Positions 1-7,841 of a stretch of DNA of 64,000 nt are shown piece by piece. The stretch spans positions 1 through 64,000 of the forward strand of contig DBGCOP010000003.1 of NCBI GenBank assembly GCA_048360435.1, written 5' to 3'. Position 1 is the stretch's first letter. Each line of letters opens with the position of its first letter. Origin of the DNA: Limenecus sp048360435. GTDB lineage: Bacteria > Cyanobacteriota > Vampirovibrionia > Gastranaerophilales > Gastranaerophilaceae. Position numbers and translations under genes: made by a program. The notes beneath the pieces are model-generated. The model did not search any database. It saw only the letters and a program-made list of their open reading frames with translations, and was not told the origin of the DNA.

Positions 1-257
1 TTTGCAGGATCTTTTTCTGCAAAGAATTTAATTTTTTTGCCGTTTACGATGATACCTTCATCATAAGCTTCTACTTCACCATCAAATTTACCCATTACAG
101 AGTCATATTTGAAAAGTCTAGCTGCGTCTTCTGGTTTCAAACCGGGATCGTTGATAGCAACATAATCAATTTCATTGAAGATACCTTCTTTAACTGCTGC
201 TCTTAATGTGTTACGGCCGATTCTTCCGAAGCCGTTAATTGCAACTTTTTTAGCCAT
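1..257 (-). CDS. gap: Glyceraldehyde-3-phosphate dehydrogenase, N-terminal part
   Basis: Only the first 85 codons lie in the window; the gene runs off the left edge. The product would oxidise glyceraldehyde 3-phosphate to 1,3-bisphosphoglycerate with NAD(P)+ in glycolysis. The N-terminus reads MAKKVAINGFGRIGRNTLRA, the Rossmann dinucleotide-binding signature of GAPDH, followed by the family-typical VAINDPG and LFKYDSVMGKF segments. The ATG at 257 has a GAGGAG ribosome site just upstream. It is transcribed leftwards, away from the rest of the window. The catalytic Cys lies outside, so integrity cannot be checked, but the family assignment is secure. Confidence 0.95.
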   Translation of the reverse strand, partial: MAKKVAINGFGRIGRNTLRAAVKEGIFNEIDYVAINDPGLKPEDAARLFKYDSVMGKFDGEVEAYDEGIIVNGKKIKFFAEKDPA

Positions 258-357
258 TTTTAGCTCCTCTTCTTTTTTTACTGTGTATTAAATACTCCCA
301 TGTTATAAATTAAACATGAATTATAATCAAGTTTTTCATGCATTTTGAGGTGTGGAT

Positions 358-594
358 TTATTTTGTTTTCAAGTGTTTATAATACTCAACAATTCCAATA
401 TGCCACAGAGTAAAAAGTCCGGATAAATATGCAAGATTTTTATGCAACTTTAACTTTTTGCAGCTGCCAGCTACTGCACTACCCACCGCCAGAGCGGCTG
501 CCGCATAACCTGTATCCCTGAGAGGTGTCTTCCATGCTCTTTTTGTCTGTATGGTTGCATCAGGAGATGTTGAGCTAATAGCTGATATTGACAT
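358..594 (-). CDS. Small hypothetical membrane-associated protein
   Basis: A 78-residue product of no family I recognise. An upstream in-frame GTG at 603 exists, but AGGTG at 599-603 sits 6 nt before the ATG at 594, so that ATG is preferred. The N-terminal 30 residues are polar (MSISAISSTS...), followed by a small-residue hydrophobic run (AAAALAVGSAVAGSC, residues 31-45) and a second hydrophobic stretch around LSGLFTLWHIGIV. The AGSC segment looks faintly like a lipobox but lacks the usual Leu at -3. It sits alone between gap and a terminator. Function unknown; reality as a gene is moderately likely given the ribosome site and membrane-like composition. Confidence 0.5.
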   Translation of the reverse strand: MSISAISSTSPDATIQTKRAWKTPLRDTGYAAAALAVGSAVAGSCKKLKLHKNLAYLSGLFTLWHIGIVEYYKHLKTK

Positions 595-670
595 ATATTT
601 CACCTAATTAATTGTTTTCATTAATATTTTAATATAAAAAATATAAATTATTTTTAAACTGCCACAAAAA

Positions 671-694
671 ACACCTTCTGTGAACAGAAGGTGT
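671..694 (-). terminator. Rho-independent terminator of the hydrogenase operon
   Basis: A perfect 10-bp inverted repeat (ACACCTTCTG / CAGAAGGTGT) with a 4-nt TGAA loop lies about 25 bp downstream of the hydrogenase stop codon. Read on the minus strand it is followed by a run of T (the plus-strand AAAAAA before 671); on the plus strand it is followed by TTTT, so it may work both ways. Confidence 0.85.
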
Positions 695-718
695 TTTTAT
701 TTTTACATTTTCTTAGAA

Positions 719-2176
719 TTATTCAACTTCAGGCAAATCATTTATACACTTGCTAGAATCAGCATATTCATGAACCTTTTTGGTTGTAATTCTTTTGTTA
801 TTCAAACATGCCGAACCGGCAACACAGCCGCCTTCACATGCCATAATTTCAACAAGGTTTCCTTCAGGGCACTGGCCTTTTTTAGCCCAGTTTTTCAAAT
901 CTCTTACAGATTTGGGATTCAAGCCGTTTACACAAGTCGGATAAAGTTCCGGAAAATCCTTCAATGCTACTTTCACGGATTCGGCAACTCCGCCTGTAAT
1001 AGCAAAGTTTCTACCTTCTTTAGAAGCTTCATTAGAAAATACATAATCAGAGCAGTTTGCAACCTCAATTTCTCGAGCAACAAACAATGCGCCCATTTCT
1101 TCAAAGTTCATCACCAGATCAGTATACTCATCTTTTTGAGCTTCTTTGCGTTTGGCAACACAAGGTCCGATAAATACCGTAACAGAATCCGGGTATTTTT
1201 CTTTAACAAATTTAGCTGTATAGTGCATCGGAGTTCTGGTTTCAGAACGGAAAGGTTTCATCTCTGGAATATGTTTATCAACAAGTTCATTGTACGCAGC
1301 ACAACAAGATGTAGTCATAAACTCATTACCTTTTTCCATTCTTTCTTTAAAGTCCTCTGCTTCAGTTCTTGCTGTTGTATCTGCACCTTGAGCAACTTCA
1401 AAAACTTCCGAAAAGCCACTGTCTATCAAAGCCTGTGCAATTTTGTTAATTGAAACAGGAAGCTGACCAACAACAGCAGGGGCAAGCATAGCTATAACTT
1501 TCTTGCCATCTCTCATTGCTTTCAATACATCTATTATTTCACTTTTTTCATGTACAGCAGCGAAAGGACAAGCCCCTACACATGCTCCGCAGCTTATACA
1601 CTTGTCAAAATCTATAACTGCATGTCCCATTTCATTTTTATGAATTGCGCCAACAGGACAAGCATCTTCACAGGGCACTTTAAGCTTTACTATTGCGCTG
1701 TATGGACATACGGAAATACACATACCGCAATTTTTACATTTTTCACCATCTATTACGGATCTTCCGTCTTTTATTTGGATTGCGCCAAATTTACATGTTG
1801 AAATACAAGGTCTTGCAACACATCCCTGACATAATTCCGTAACATATACACGGCTGGGAACGCAGCCTTTGCATGCAGCATCTACAACAGTAAGAATTTC
1901 ACCTTCAGGATCTTTTCTTTCCATTGCTTTTTTAGCATATTCGTTGAGAGAAGTCATTTCATCATCAGCTTCTACACTCAATCCCAAACCAGCAATGGCT
2001 CTTTGACGAAGAATTGCTCTTTCTTTATATATACAACATCTGTAAGGAGCATCACCGTTTTTTGGTCTCATCTGAAAAGGAAGCTCTCTGATATTATCCA
2101 TTTCCTGATTGATAAAAGCTCTGATTAGCCTGACCAAAACTTCTCTTTTTAAGTGGGTAGTATTACTATTATCCAT
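719..2176 (-). CDS. hydA: [FeFe]-hydrogenase, group-B-like
   Basis: A 485-residue iron-only hydrogenase that reversibly interconverts protons and H2 using ferredoxin-type electrons, probably in the cytoplasm. The N-terminal half holds a run of [4Fe-4S] motifs (CKNCGMCISVCP, CEDACP, CISCGACVGACP). The H-cluster motifs follow: L1 TSCCAAY (Cys291/Cys292), L2 GPCVAKRKE (Cys339), L3 MACEGGC (Cys447). The proton-transfer Cys (first Cys of L1) is kept, but L1 has Ala where classical enzymes have Pro, and L2 begins GPC rather than MPC; both point to the less-studied group B rather than group A. It is the last gene of a five-gene operon and overlaps the preceding ferredoxin gene by 8 nt. No maturase genes (HydE/F/G) lie in the window. 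Direction of catalysis in vivo is not deducible. Confidence 0.9.
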   Translation of the reverse strand: MDNSNTTHLKREVLVRLIRAFINQEMDNIRELPFQMRPKNGDAPYRCCIYKERAILRQRAIAGLGLSVEADDEMTSLNEYAKKAMERKDPEGEILTVVDAACKGCVPSRVYVTELCQGCVARPCISTCKFGAIQIKDGRSVIDGEKCKNCGMCISVCPYSAIVKLKVPCEDACPVGAIHKNEMGHAVIDFDKCISCGACVGACPFAAVHEKSEIIDVLKAMRDGKKVIAMLAPAVVGQLPVSINKIAQALIDSGFSEVFEVAQGADTTARTEAEDFKERMEKGNEFMTTSCCAAYNELVDKHIPEMKPFRSETRTPMHYTAKFVKEKYPDSVTVFIGPCVAKRKEAQKDEYTDLVMNFEEMGALFVAREIEVANCSDYVFSNEASKEGRNFAITGGVAESVKVALKDFPELYPTCVNGLNPKSVRDLKNWAKKGQCPEGNLVEIMACEGGCVAGSACLNNKRITTKKVHEYADSSKCINDLPEVE

Positions 2177-2432
2177 TGATTTTTCTTTCTATTGCCTTCA
2201 ATACTTTTTCTACTGTGGCCTCAGAAATTATCTCACCGTCAAGTTTTACAAAAGGAGCTTTCATATATGTTGAATTTTTACACAAATCCAAACAAGTATG
2301 AGCCTTTACCTCTACTCTGTTTTTGTATTGAGGCGGCATGAGTGTTTCAATTTCTTGCAGCTTTGATGCGCCCATTACAAAACACGTAGTGCCAAAACAT
2401 ACTTCCAATAATATTTTTCCAGCTTCTTCCAT
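2169..2432 (-). CDS. Thioredoxin-like [2Fe-2S] ferredoxin (NuoE/HymA-like)
   Basis: An 87-residue protein with the four-cysteine pattern of thioredoxin-fold [2Fe-2S] ferredoxins: VCFGTTCFVMG near residue 12 and HTCLDLCKN near residue 49. This is the shape of the C-terminal domain of NuoE and of hydrogenase-linked small ferredoxins. It has a GGGAGA ribosome site and lies between the phosphatase gene and the hydrogenase, overlapping the latter. It probably carries electrons to or from the hydrogenase or sensor. A second, diverged copy opens the same operon (5385-5633). Family assignment is strong; the partner is inferred from context. Confidence 0.85.
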   Translation of the reverse strand: MEEAGKILLEVCFGTTCFVMGASKLQEIETLMPPQYKNRVEVKAHTCLDLCKNSTYMKAPFVKLDGEIISEATVEKVLKAIERKING

Positions 2433-2442
2433 AAATTCTCCC

Positions 2443-3618
2443 TTAGATAAATTTGAGGTTTACTTTTTTAATATAACGTCCTGATAAAATTTTTTCCAGT
2501 TGTTTTACAACATTTTTTCTTATTTCCAATTCCAAAGGCAAATCAGGATCATAATGAGCCTGATTAAGCTTTGAGCCAATCATAAAATTAATAACATCAG
2601 AATCCAAAAGCAAAGTAATCAAACGACCTGCTGCATCATCAGGCCATCTATCGTAACCTTCATTCAAATATTCTAAAACCTTGGTGAGAGTCAAAATCCC
2701 TTCTGTAATAAGGTCAACTCCATCCATATGAGAACAAGCAGGCAGCATTCCTTTGTTATATTTTTCAGTAGTTATCTCACGCCCGAGTTCTCTTGCTATT
2801 ATATTTGCAGTAGTACCGCCCACAATTGCCTTTTTGCCGTCAAAATCATCAAACAGCTTAGCATACTCTGTATCTCTGTCCTGACGATATGGAGGACCAG
2901 TAAAAATCAACAGGTTTCTTGGTTTCCTAAAATACAACACAAGAGCTGAAACATCATCTTTGGCTTTATGTTCAGGTTCTTTTCGAATCGCCTCTTTTAC
3001 AATTTCACAGGATAAATGACTGCTTGAGATTGTAGGATTTCTAGAGATTTCAGATTCAACAAACTTGATGAGATTTTCTCTTCTCCAACCCAGCTTATAT
3101 TCATCTGTACCCATTCCTGCCTGTGTAACTCCGTCAGAACAGAATATCAATCTATCCTCAGGCTCCAACTGAAAATGATAAAGATGCATATGTCTGTTGG
3201 TAAATTTTTTTGAAGTAATAACTTTGGCTTCATGTTCAAGAACTCTTCCTCCTCTTATATGGATAAAGTCAGGATTACCTTCTTCAACTATCTTTATCTG
3301 CCCTTCATCCGTACATTCAAAAGCAGAGAATGTTGCATAACTAATCTTTCGAACCTGACAAACGGGTAAAGAGTTCATAATTACTTCGGTTGCTTTTAGA
3401 ATATCCTTGCCTTCTTCTATAAACTTAAGAATCATTGTCGCTGTCATCGTAGCAAGAATATTCGCTTTAATTCCACTGCCCAAACCGTCTGACAAAACAG
3501 CCAGAACACGACCTTCATCCGTAAATCTTTTGGATTTAAAATAATCACCAAAAGTGTTTTGTCCGTCTTTTTTTTGTTGATAACAATCTATGTCAACGAA
3601 AAATGATTCTTCAGGCAT
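2443..3618 (-). CDS. SpoIIE-type PP2C Ser/Thr phosphatase paired with HydS
   Basis: A 391-residue PPM/SpoIIE-family phosphatase. The metal-binding acidic motifs are visible: LSDGLGSG near residue 42, FCSDGVTQAG near 160, KDDVSALVL near 223. Beyond the catalytic domain there is a further region of about 160 residues (from LIFTGPPYR to the end) that does not belong to the core fold and may be specific to hydrogenase-sensor partners. Its start overlaps the hydS stop (TAATG), so the two are translationally coupled. In known group C sensory hydrogenases a phosphatase or kinase serves as output, so this protein plausibly transmits the HydS signal. No STAS or anti-sigma substrate is encoded nearby. 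Confidence 0.85.
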   Translation of the reverse strand: MPEESFFVDIDCYQQKKDGQNTFGDYFKSKRFTDEGRVLAVLSDGLGSGIKANILATMTATMILKFIEEGKDILKATEVIMNSLPVCQVRKISYATFSAFECTDEGQIKIVEEGNPDFIHIRGGRVLEHEAKVITSKKFTNRHMHLYHFQLEPEDRLIFCSDGVTQAGMGTDEYKLGWRRENLIKFVESEISRNPTISSSHLSCEIVKEAIRKEPEHKAKDDVSALVLYFRKPRNLLIFTGPPYRQDRDTEYAKLFDDFDGKKAIVGGTTANIIARELGREITTEKYNKGMLPACSHMDGVDLITEGILTLTKVLEYLNEGYDRWPDDAAGRLITLLLDSDVINFMIGSKLNQAHYDPDLPLELEIRKNVVKQLEKILSGRYIKKVNLKFI

Positions 3619-5360
3619 TATTTTTCTCCTGCTTCGTCATCTTCTTCATGTGTTTCTTCATAACCTTGGGCAATCTGGCTGAGAAGCAGCTCTGTATCAA
3701 CCATATGTTCACCTAAAAGACAAGCTATATTTTGAACCGTAGCAATATTTTTCTCAATAACTTCATGAGCTTTTTTGGCAATTTGCTCACGTTTCATTTC
3801 TGTTTTGGTCACGTCCGTAATTACAGCACCGACAATTTTATTTCTTTCTATTTCAAAAACAGCAATATCGTAAAGATTTTTTCCGACAGGATATCTTTCC
3901 TTGTGAATATCTTTGCCTGATTTTAAAGTACGTTTAAAAAGATCAACAAACGGAATAACTCTATCCAGAGCACCACCTGCCAATCCTTCAGGACGACCGT
4001 TAAAAATCTCAACCAAATCAGGAGCAAACATTCTGACAAAAGCCTCATTGGTCTCAATAATTCTCAAATCCGCATCAGCCATTACAATAGCTGAAGGCAT
4101 AGAGCGAAGCATAGCACTGGCTTTTCTTATAGCAAGTTTACGCATATAAGAAACACACATAGAAGGCTCCGCATCTCCCGAGAGCAGAGCTTCAGCCAAT
4201 TGACGGCATGTATCATAGCCACATCCGCCACAATTTAATTCATCCTCAGCACCATGTTTACCAATGCTTGCCATAGCCTCTGAAATTTCTTCCGGTGTAT
4301 ATTTTCTTGTATTTTGAGGTCGTTCTCTGTATTCTTTTGCAACAACAACCTCTGGCTCTGACGGGATATCATCTCTCAGTTTTACTGTTCTTAGAATATC
4401 TGACATTGTAAGAATACCCGGCTTTTTATGATCTTTACAAGGACCGTTAGCACAACCGCCTGCACACGCAAGAGCTTCAACAAAAATAGGTCTATCAATC
4501 TCATCCGGGTTGATATTTTCCAAAGACTCTTTAAAAGCAGGAATAGAACTTACACTTACCAGTTGAATATCTTTTTCGCATCCAGAAAGTCTTATTGTTT
4601 TGTTCATTCCCCCTTCAATAGGATAATATGCACCTTCATACGCTTTTTTGGGTACAAATTTTAATTCCCGTTCATCTTCAAGCACTTCAACATTATTAAA
4701 GTCAACATTTTCTTGATTAAACCACTCCACCAGCTCATGGAAAGTCAATGACACATCAATAAGCTCAGGATTTCTGTCTGCTTCATTTTTCTTTGCAATA
4801 CAAGGGCCTACAAAAATGACACCAATATCATCACCGTATCGTTTTTTCAACAACTTAGCATGAGTCAATGCAGGTGAAGCAACGGGTGTAATAAATTTTG
4901 TATACTCAGGCATATAAAGACGAACATAATCAACAATAGCAGGACAGGCACTTGAAATATGTATTTTCTTTTCTCTTTTCGAAAGAATTTTTGTTACTTC
5001 AATAGATACCTCCTGTGCCCCCAGAGCCGTTTCTGAAACACCTTCAAAACCGAGTTTTTTTAATGCTGTAATAAATTTTTCGGAACCACATTCAAAAAAA
5101 CCAGCCCAACTTGGAGCAAGTGAAACAAAAACACGCTTCTTGGCCGTAAGCACTGCTCTCGCACGATTAATGTCATTTCTGATTTTTTTAGCCTCAGCAG
5201 GACAAATCAAAACACAATGACCGCATGCTATACACTTCTCAGGAATAACAGAAGCATGACCATTTTCAATACGTATAGCTTTCATATGACATTGACGTAC
5301 ACACTTATAACAATCCACGCACTCATTTTTGAGTGTGTAGATAGGATATTGATTATTCAT
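3618..5360 (-). CDS. hydS: Sensory [FeFe]-hydrogenase HydS (group C) with PAS domain
   Basis: A 580-residue hydrogenase homologue built as a sensor. Order of parts: two [4Fe-4S] ferredoxin motifs (CVDCYKCVRQCH, CIACGHCVLICP, residues 14-55), H-cluster domain, a further Fe-S motif (CGGCGYDTC...C, about residues 380-415), a PAS domain (about 425-530, SAIVMADADLRIIETN), then a short helical tail. L1 reads SSACPA: Ala138 replaces the proton-transfer Cys of catalytic enzymes, while ligand Cys139 is kept. L2 is GPCIAKKNE (Cys187) and L3 LACAGGC (Cys299/Cys303). Known group C enzymes share these traits and are thought to sense H2 or redox state. The neighbouring phosphatase is the likely output. Confidence 0.9.
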   Translation of the reverse strand: MNNQYPIYTLKNECVDCYKCVRQCHMKAIRIENGHASVIPEKCIACGHCVLICPAEAKKIRNDINRARAVLTAKKRVFVSLAPSWAGFFECGSEKFITALKKLGFEGVSETALGAQEVSIEVTKILSKREKKIHISSACPAIVDYVRLYMPEYTKFITPVASPALTHAKLLKKRYGDDIGVIFVGPCIAKKNEADRNPELIDVSLTFHELVEWFNQENVDFNNVEVLEDERELKFVPKKAYEGAYYPIEGGMNKTIRLSGCEKDIQLVSVSSIPAFKESLENINPDEIDRPIFVEALACAGGCANGPCKDHKKPGILTMSDILRTVKLRDDIPSEPEVVVAKEYRERPQNTRKYTPEEISEAMASIGKHGAEDELNCGGCGYDTCRQLAEALLSGDAEPSMCVSYMRKLAIRKASAMLRSMPSAIVMADADLRIIETNEAFVRMFAPDLVEIFNGRPEGLAGGALDRVIPFVDLFKRTLKSGKDIHKERYPVGKNLYDIAVFEIERNKIVGAVITDVTKTEMKREQIAKKAHEVIEKNIATVQNIACLLGEHMVDTELLLSQIAQGYEETHEEDDEAGEK

Positions 5361-5384
5361 TAAGAGACCTCTCAGGTGAATTAA

Positions 5385-5633
5385 TTACAGATATTTTTTT
5401 AAAATACTTTCTAGTCTGACAGGAGAAGCTGACTCACAATTTTCTCCGTTAATAATCACATTAGGACCGACCGCACAGTTATTTTCACATCTGCTGCCAA
5501 CAACTTCGATTTTAGCATCGAGACCATTGTCTTTTACAAAATTTTCAATGAATTCAAGGTTTGCCGCATTGCCTCTGGCAAAACAAGAGCTCCCCATACA
5601 CACTTTAATTGTAATAGTTTTTGTCTTTTCCAT
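5385..5633 (-). CDS. Thioredoxin-like [2Fe-2S] ferredoxin, first gene of the hydrogenase operon
   Basis: An 82-residue thioredoxin-fold ferredoxin with paired cysteines CMGSSCFARG (residues 12-17) and SRCENNCAVGPN (about 48-52), the [2Fe-2S] ligand pattern of NuoE-type domains. It starts with ATG at 5633 behind AGGAAG. It opens the operon directly under the putative Rex boxes. It is paralogous to the ferredoxin at 2169-2432, and the two flank the sensor/phosphatase pair, so one may serve the sensor and the other the enzyme (inference). Confidence 0.85.
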   Translation of the reverse strand: MEKTKTITIKVCMGSSCFARGNAANLEFIENFVKDNGLDAKIEVVGSRCENNCAVGPNVIINGENCESASPVRLESILKKYL

Positions 5634-5659
5634 TTTTTATCTTCCTATAAGTCTATATA

Positions 5660-5677
5660 TCGTGAAGAAATTCACCA
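5660..5677. promoter_or_regulatory. Putative Rex operator 1
   Basis: TCGTGAAGAAATTCACCA matches the Rex consensus TTGTGAA-N4-TTCACAA at 12 of 14 fixed positions and contains the perfect palindrome GTGAA-GAAA-TTCAC. It lies 27 bp upstream of the first hydrogenase-operon gene, next to an AT-rich TATATA tract that could be that operon's -10 region. Rex itself is encoded divergently beside it. Confidence 0.75.
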
Positions 5678-5727
5678 ATACCAAACAATATTTTAAGGTA
5701 TTTTTATACAAATATCAAGCATTCATA

Positions 5728-5745
5728 TTGTGATTTAATTCACCA
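5728..5745. promoter_or_regulatory. Putative Rex operator 2
   Basis: TTGTGATTTAATTCACCA also matches the Rex consensus at 12 of 14 fixed positions, with one intact TTGTGA half. It lies 68 bp from operator 1, close to six or seven helical turns, in the same divergent intergenic region. Two spaced boxes suggest cooperative NADH-responsive repression. Confidence 0.7.
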
Positions 5746-5848
5746 TTAAAGCATCAAACCAAAGAGAAAGAACGTTCTCAAATAAGGGTTTTTAATTTTT
5801 ATTAAAATTTGCAACGACTTAAATCGTGATTTTTTTCTTTATTTGATG

Positions 5849-5854
5849 TATAAT
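5849..5854 (+). promoter_or_regulatory. -10 box for rex
   Basis: A consensus TATAAT lies 30 bp before the rex ATG at 5884. No good -35 is visible at 17 bp. An imperfect palindrome (ACGACTTAAATCGT, 5814-5827) overlaps the expected -35 region and could be a regulatory site. Confidence 0.5.
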
Positions 5855-5883
5855 TTTTTTTGAGATTCAAGAGGTTTAAGACT

Positions 5884-6504
5884 ATGAGTAAAAATATACC
5901 CGAAAAAGTATCAAACAGACTTACTTTATATCACAGTATACTTGTTGAATATATCGAAGAAGGAATCGAATCTATCTCAAGCCCTCAGATTGCACAAAGG
6001 TTAGATATTGACGATTCTCAAGTGAGAAAAGATTTCAAACTATTGAACAATGCAGGAAAATGCAGAGTCGGTTATATAGTAAAAGACCTGAAAGACTCAA
6101 TTGAAAAAACGCTCGGCTTCGCAAATACAAAAGATGCATTTATTGTAGGTGCAGGACATTTGGGGCTTGCCCTCGCAAAATATGACAGCTTCAACAGTTA
6201 CGGACTCAATATTCTTGCTCTTTTTGACAATGATCCTCAGAAAGTTGATATGCAAGTCAACAACAAGCAAATATTTCATATCTCAAAGCTTCCCAATCTT
6301 GTTGAAAGACTTGGTGTAGAAATAGCAATCCTCACAGTACCCAGACAATACGCGCAACAAGTTGCAGAATTTTTAATCGAATCAAATATTAAATATATAT
6401 GGAATTTTACGCCGGCAGTTTTAAAAGTACCTCCAACAGTAAAAGTCTGGAATGAAAATATAATGGGCAGTTTCTTACAATTTGCTTGTAAAGACATTAT
6501 TTAA
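5884..6504 (+). CDS. rex: Redox-sensing transcriptional repressor Rex
   Basis: A 206-residue Rex protein, which binds DNA when NAD+ is abundant and releases it when NADH rises, controlling fermentation and respiration genes. The N-terminal winged helix is visible (SSPQIAQRLDIDDSQVRKDF, residues 39-58), followed by a Rossmann domain with VGAGHLGLALAKY and LALFDNDPQKV. The frame is open from a TTG at 5860, but the ATG at 5884, with AAGAGG upstream and behind the -10 box, is the sensible start. It is divergent from the hydrogenase operon, with two Rex-box candidates between them. Its stop overlaps the convergent TolC gene by 4 nt. Confidence 0.95.
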   Translation: MSKNIPEKVSNRLTLYHSILVEYIEEGIESISSPQIAQRLDIDDSQVRKDFKLLNNAGKCRVGYIVKDLKDSIEKTLGFANTKDAFIVGAGHLGLALAKYDSFNSYGLNILALFDNDPQKVDMQVNNKQIFHISKLPNLVERLGVEIAILTVPRQYAQQVAEFLIESNIKYIWNFTPAVLKVPPTVKVWNENIMGSFLQFACKDII

Positions 6505-7841
6505 ATATTTTCTGTTTCCAAAACAAATTCTTCACTATTGACTTCTCTTAAGAAATCAATCCAATCAGTATAATAATCTGTCAAAGAATTTAAGTAAGAG
6601 ATTATAATCTCTCCGTATGCCTGTTCCATTACAAGCACAGATGTTAAATCAGATTTACCTTCATAATAATTTTTCTTAGATATTTTCATCAGATTTTCAG
6701 AGTCTTTTATCAATTTTTGTTTATAGAAAATAAGATTAACTTGAGAAGTCAAAAATCTATCATAAGCACTGTTTAAATCTTTAAGCGCTTTATTTCTTGC
6801 AGACTCATAGTTTATTTTTGTTTGTTCAATCTGAAGTTTTGCATTTTTAATTTCAGGTTTGTAAGCATATAACAACGGTATATTTTGTAAATTAGCAGCA
6901 GCATAAGCACCTGGAGCATAACGACCCGTATCAGAATGATTTTTAGCAAGATAAGCATATCCTCCGGACACTTCTATATCAGGAATCCTTTGTCTTTCAA
7001 CAACAGTTAAATTTTTCTTAGCTATTTCTACATCCTGTGCAGCAGCTTTTATATCAAGTCTTTTTTCTAAAGCTTTTTGCGCTATTAGTTCAAAAGACGG
7101 CATTTTTAAATTATAATCAGGAGTTTTTAAAGAAATAAAAACAGTTTCACCTGGAAGCATATCTTCTTTTGTATCATATATTACACTGCTGTTTTCACCT
7201 ACGTTTAAAGCTTTATTAAAATCATTTCTTGCACTTCTCAGCACTGTTTTAGCAGAATTTATTCTGGTTTCCATTTGATTGAGGGCAATTTCTATCTGAA
7301 TAACATCAATCTCAGAGCCTGAACCAGACTTCAAACGTTTTTTAGCCACCTCCAGAAGCTCTTTTAAAAACATTTTTTGTTCATTAAGAGAAGCAAGCAC
7401 AGATTTTGCACCAACCAGATCCACATATGTTTCTCTTACATCCATTTCAAGTGTAAACTCTGCAAGTTTTACATCAAGTTCTTTTTTATACAGATTAGCC
7501 TTAGCTAATTTCTTGCGCGGTGAACGTTTAGCAACCTCGACAAGTTCACTTATACCAATTTGTTGAGGCTCGCTTCGTCCAGCACTGCCATAGTTATAAA
7601 AAATATTTATATCAGGATTTTGTAGTCTGTTTGCTGTTTTTATATCATTTTTAGCAAGCTCAACATTTATACGTGCAGACTGTAAATCTAAGTTATTTGA
7701 TAAAGATAGAGCTACTGCATCATCCAAATCAATTTTTTTCAAATTTTCTTCCGCACAAACAGGCAGCGCCATTATTAATATCAAAAGGGCTGTAAAAAGA
7801 TATTTTATAGAATGTTTATTATTTTTCCTGTTGTATTTCAT
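6501..7841 (-). CDS. TolC-family outer-membrane efflux protein
   Basis: A 446-residue outer-membrane factor of the TolC/OEP family. A signal peptide is clear (basic start, hydrophobic YLFTALLILIMALPV, then CAEEN). The mature part shows the duplicated long-helix pattern of TolC, with repeats such as DVRETYVDLVGAKSVLASLNEQ and the corresponding NSAYDRFLTSQVNLIFYK segment. The ATG at 7841 is chosen because GGA lies about 7 nt upstream and the signal peptide begins there. An ATG at 7850 is possible. The start lies inside the end of the upstream AsmA-like gene (23-nt overlap), so the two are probably coupled. The substrate is unknown; no inner-membrane pump gene adjoins it. Confidence 0.85.
   Translation of the reverse strand: MKYNRKNNKHSIKYLFTALLILIMALPVCAEENLKKIDLDDAVALSLSNNLDLQSARINVELAKNDIKTANRLQNPDINIFYNYGSAGRSEPQQIGISELVEVAKRSPRKKLAKANLYKKELDVKLAEFTLEMDVRETYVDLVGAKSVLASLNEQKMFLKELLEVAKKRLKSGSGSEIDVIQIEIALNQMETRINSAKTVLRSARNDFNKALNVGENSSVIYDTKEDMLPGETVFISLKTPDYNLKMPSFELIAQKALEKRLDIKAAAQDVEIAKKNLTVVERQRIPDIEVSGGYAYLAKNHSDTGRYAPGAYAAANLQNIPLLYAYKPEIKNAKLQIEQTKINYESARNKALKDLNSAYDRFLTSQVNLIFYKQKLIKDSENLMKISKKNYYEGKSDLTSVLVMEQAYGEIIISYLNSLTDYYTDWIDFLREVNSEEFVLETENI

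Noticed and set aside
680..1453. Long open frame on the plus strand opposite the hydrogenase gene
   Set aside because: It is antisense to a clear [FeFe]-hydrogenase, has no ribosome site and no recognisable motif; it reflects the codon pattern of the real gene. The same applies to the other antisense frames in the window.
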